8,801 nt of DNA, from assembly GCA_009839635.1 (NCBI GenBank), contig VXPJ01000116.1, forward strand, positions 1 through 8,801, in the 5' to 3' direction. Shown here piece after piece: positions 7,255 to 8,801 of this stretch (its first letter is position 1; each line of letters opens with the position of its first letter). Made by a program: the position numbers and the translations under genes. Source of the stretch: Pseudomonadota bacterium. Its GTDB lineage: Bacteria; Pseudomonadota; Gammaproteobacteria; UBA4575. A model generated the notes under the pieces. The model was not told the DNA's origin and ran no database searches. It was given only the letters and a program-made list of their open reading frames with translations.

Positions 7255-8547
7255 TCAGAACTGATTGTTCACCATTTCATCGAAGGTAAACGATCGCGTG
7301 CTCGGCTGGGCCTGTTCAAGCACCCAGTCGACCACCTGCTCTTCCATGACTTGCGATTCGATTCCGGCCCGGGCCTCGATACTGTTGCGGTAGTACTGGA
7401 CCACGTCCTCGGGTTTGTCATACCCCGAGGCGATGGCATCGATCTGCTGGTTGACACGCCCGGAATCGAGCTGAATTTTGTTCTGGCGGACAATTTCACC
7501 GATGATGAGACCAAGCGAGAGCCTGCGTTTCGCCTGCTCCTCCAGCTGGGCCTTCGGCAACTTCGATTCATCTTCAATGTTCAGGTTGTTCATGGCCTGT
7601 GCAAACACGCTGCGGACTTCCTGTTCCAGCAGTGCCGCCGGCAGCTCAAACTGGTTGGACTCAAACAGCTTCTGCATCACCTGGTTCTTGTCGAATGTAC
7701 GTTTACACTGCTCGAGTTCAGCCTCCAGGTTGCGCCTGAGCTGCACATTCAGGGTCTCGACCTTGCCGTCCTCAATGCCCAGTTCCCGAACGAAATGCTT
7801 GTCCAGTGACGGCAGTGATCCGGTTTCGACCTTTTTTACCTGCACATCAAAGACCGCCTGCTTGCCGGCCAGCTCCGGCTGCCGGTAGTCTTCGGGAAAG
7901 CCCACTTCGATCTGCCTGGTATCACCTTTTTTCACGCCTTCCAGCTGCTGCTCGAACTCCGGCAGCAGGGTCTGGCTGCCAAGTACCACGGCAAAATCAT
8001 CCTGGCTGCCGCCCGGGAATGCCTCACCATCCAGCGTCCCCTTGAAATCGATGTTAACCCGGTTGTCCTTTTCAGCCGCCCGGTCCACGGCGCGCCAGCG
8101 CATCTTCTGTCCACGCAGTTTTTCGAGCATGCTGTCCACATCCTCATCGGTGACCTCGGCCTGTGCGGTTTCTATTTCAAAGCCCGAGACATCCGCAAGT
8201 TCGATTTCCGGGTAAACCTCGAAGGTCGCGGCATATTTCAGATCCTGGCTGGCTTCCGGGCCCAGACGTTCGATCCTGGGCGTTCCCACAGGACGCAGCT
8301 TCTCCTGGTGAATTGCCTCCCGGTAGCTGGACTGCATCGTATCGGCCAGAACTTCCTGGCGAACCTGCTTGCCAAAACGCTGGCGCACTACCCCCAGCGG
8401 CACCTTGCCCGGACGGAACCCGGGAAGCTTCACGCTCCGGGTCATGTCCTGGAGCTTTTTCTCCACCGCGGTCTGGATTTTCTCACCCGGTACTTCTACC
8501 GTGATCCTGCGCTCCAGATTTCCAGTTGTCTCCAACGATACCTGCAT
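7255..8547 (-). CDS. tig: Trigger factor (ribosome-associated chaperone and prolyl isomerase)
   Basis: From the ATG at 8547 the product is 430 residues and starts MQVSLETTGNLERRITVEVP, matching the conserved family N-terminus. The ribosome-docking signature GFRPGKVP is at residues 43-50. The FKBP-like isomerase domain covers about 158-240 (from NRVNIDFKGTLDGEAFPGG to FDVQVKKVE). The helical, SurA-like C-terminal chaperone domain covers about 250-430. Trigger factor binds nascent chains at the ribosome exit tunnel. GAGG seven bases upstream supports this start. The reading frame stays open to an ATG at 8616, preceded directly by a stop, and an in-frame ATG at 8586 has a much stronger ribosome-binding site, so a 443-residue form with 13 extra residues is possible. 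I prefer 8547 because family members begin there. clpP follows after 26 bp. Confidence 0.96.
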   Translation of the reverse strand: MQVSLETTGNLERRITVEVPGEKIQTAVEKKLQDMTRSVKLPGFRPGKVPLGVVRQRFGKQVRQEVLADTMQSSYREAIHQEKLRPVGTPRIERLGPEASQDLKYAATFEVYPEIELADVSGFEIETAQAEVTDEDVDSMLEKLRGQKMRWRAVDRAAEKDNRVNIDFKGTLDGEAFPGGSQDDFAVVLGSQTLLPEFEQQLEGVKKGDTRQIEVGFPEDYRQPELAGKQAVFDVQVKKVETGSLPSLDKHFVRELGIEDGKVETLNVQLRRNLEAELEQCKRTFDKNQVMQKLFESNQFELPAALLEQEVRSVFAQAMNNLNIEDESKLPKAQLEEQAKRRLSLGLIIGEIVRQNKIQLDSGRVNQQIDAIASGYDKPEDVVQYYRNSIEARAGIESQVMEEQVVDWVLEQAQPSTRSFTFDEMVNNQF

Positions 8548-8583
8548 CCATTCACCTCTGTAATTGATATCCTCCGGATCCTG

Positions 8584-8598
8584 CATGCCGTGCCTCCT
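8584..8598 (-). promoter_or_regulatory. Strong Shine-Dalgarno and in-frame ATG upstream of the conserved tig start
   Basis: AGGAGG at 8598-8593 is a full Shine-Dalgarno match, and six bases later comes an ATG at 8586-8584 in frame with tig. No stop separates it from the conserved start at 8547. Ribosomes starting here would add MQDPEDINYRGEW to trigger factor. Whether one or both starts are used cannot be decided from sequence. Confidence 0.5.
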
Positions 8599-8645
8599 GT
8601 ACAGGGCTGACAGCATTCATCCACAGGCGGTTAAATCCGGCGCCC

Positions 8646-8674
8646 AGTATATTGAGTCGCCGGGTACATTGCAT
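8646..8674 (-). promoter_or_regulatory. Weak candidate promoter for tig
   Basis: TATACT at 8651-8646 is a good -10 hexamer, and ATGCAA at 8674-8669 is a poor -35 at 17 bp. It lies in the 167-bp gap between tRNA-Leu and tig, where a promoter for the tig-clpP transcript is expected. The gap shows no clear terminator after the tRNA, so read-through from the tRNA is also possible. Confidence 0.3.
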
Positions 8675-8714
8675 CCCGGAGCATCGGGCAGGCGCCCTCA
8701 TCTCAATGTCGGAT

Positions 8715-8800
<86 letters not shown>

Positions 8801-8801
8801 T

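Noticed and set aside
7257..7340. Possible sigma-32 promoter for clpP inside the end of tig (CTTGAAC near 7318)
   Set aside because: The -35-like sequence is good but the expected CCCCATNT element is absent at a suitable distance.

Overview
The window holds a conserved proteostasis cluster of a gammaproteobacterium, all on the minus strand. Read in the direction of transcription (right to left) the order is tRNA-Leu(UAG), tig, clpP, clpX, lon, hupB, tRNA-Val(UAC), tRNA-Asp(GUC), ppiD. The tig-clpP-clpX-lon-hupB-ppiD order is the classical gammaproteobacterial arrangement. The tRNA genes flanking the block and the sequence differences from enteric proteins point to a non-enteric lineage, but I cannot name a genus. 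All three tRNA genes encode their own CCA end.

Right part (8801 to 6575): tRNA-Leu, then the trigger factor gene, then clpP only 26 bp after the tig stop, so tig and clpP are very probably co-transcribed. Trigger factor meets nascent chains at the ribosome. ClpP is the protease chamber. Middle (6574 to 4938): clpX follows after a 179-bp gap that carries an AT-rich promoter-like segment and a leader hairpin. ClpX is the unfoldase that feeds ClpP, and its ClpP-docking IGF loop is intact. A 177-bp gap before lon holds a near-consensus heat-shock (sigma-32) promoter. lon encodes the ATP-dependent Ser-Lys protease.

Left part (2501 to 1): hupB (HU nucleoid protein) has its own sigma-70-like promoter starting 12 bp after the lon stop, and a second candidate nearer the gene. 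The hupB stop lies only 10 nt from tRNA-Val, and tRNA-Asp follows after 14 nt, so hupB and the two tRNAs look like one mixed mRNA-tRNA transcript. A 417-bp stretch without a convincing gene follows; it contains a perfect 8-bp inverted repeat. After it comes ppiD (periplasmic, membrane-anchored folding factor), cut off by the left edge after 472 codons.

Together these genes handle protein folding at the ribosome, cytoplasmic degradation of damaged or tagged proteins, nucleoid organisation and envelope protein folding. I found no mobile element, CRISPR array, phage gene or unfamiliar multi-gene system. The points of interest are regulatory or architectural: a competing upstream tig start with a strong Shine-Dalgarno sequence, the lon heat-shock promoter, the hupB-tRNA linkage, the hairpin leaders, and a PpiD parvulin domain lacking one conserved histidine.
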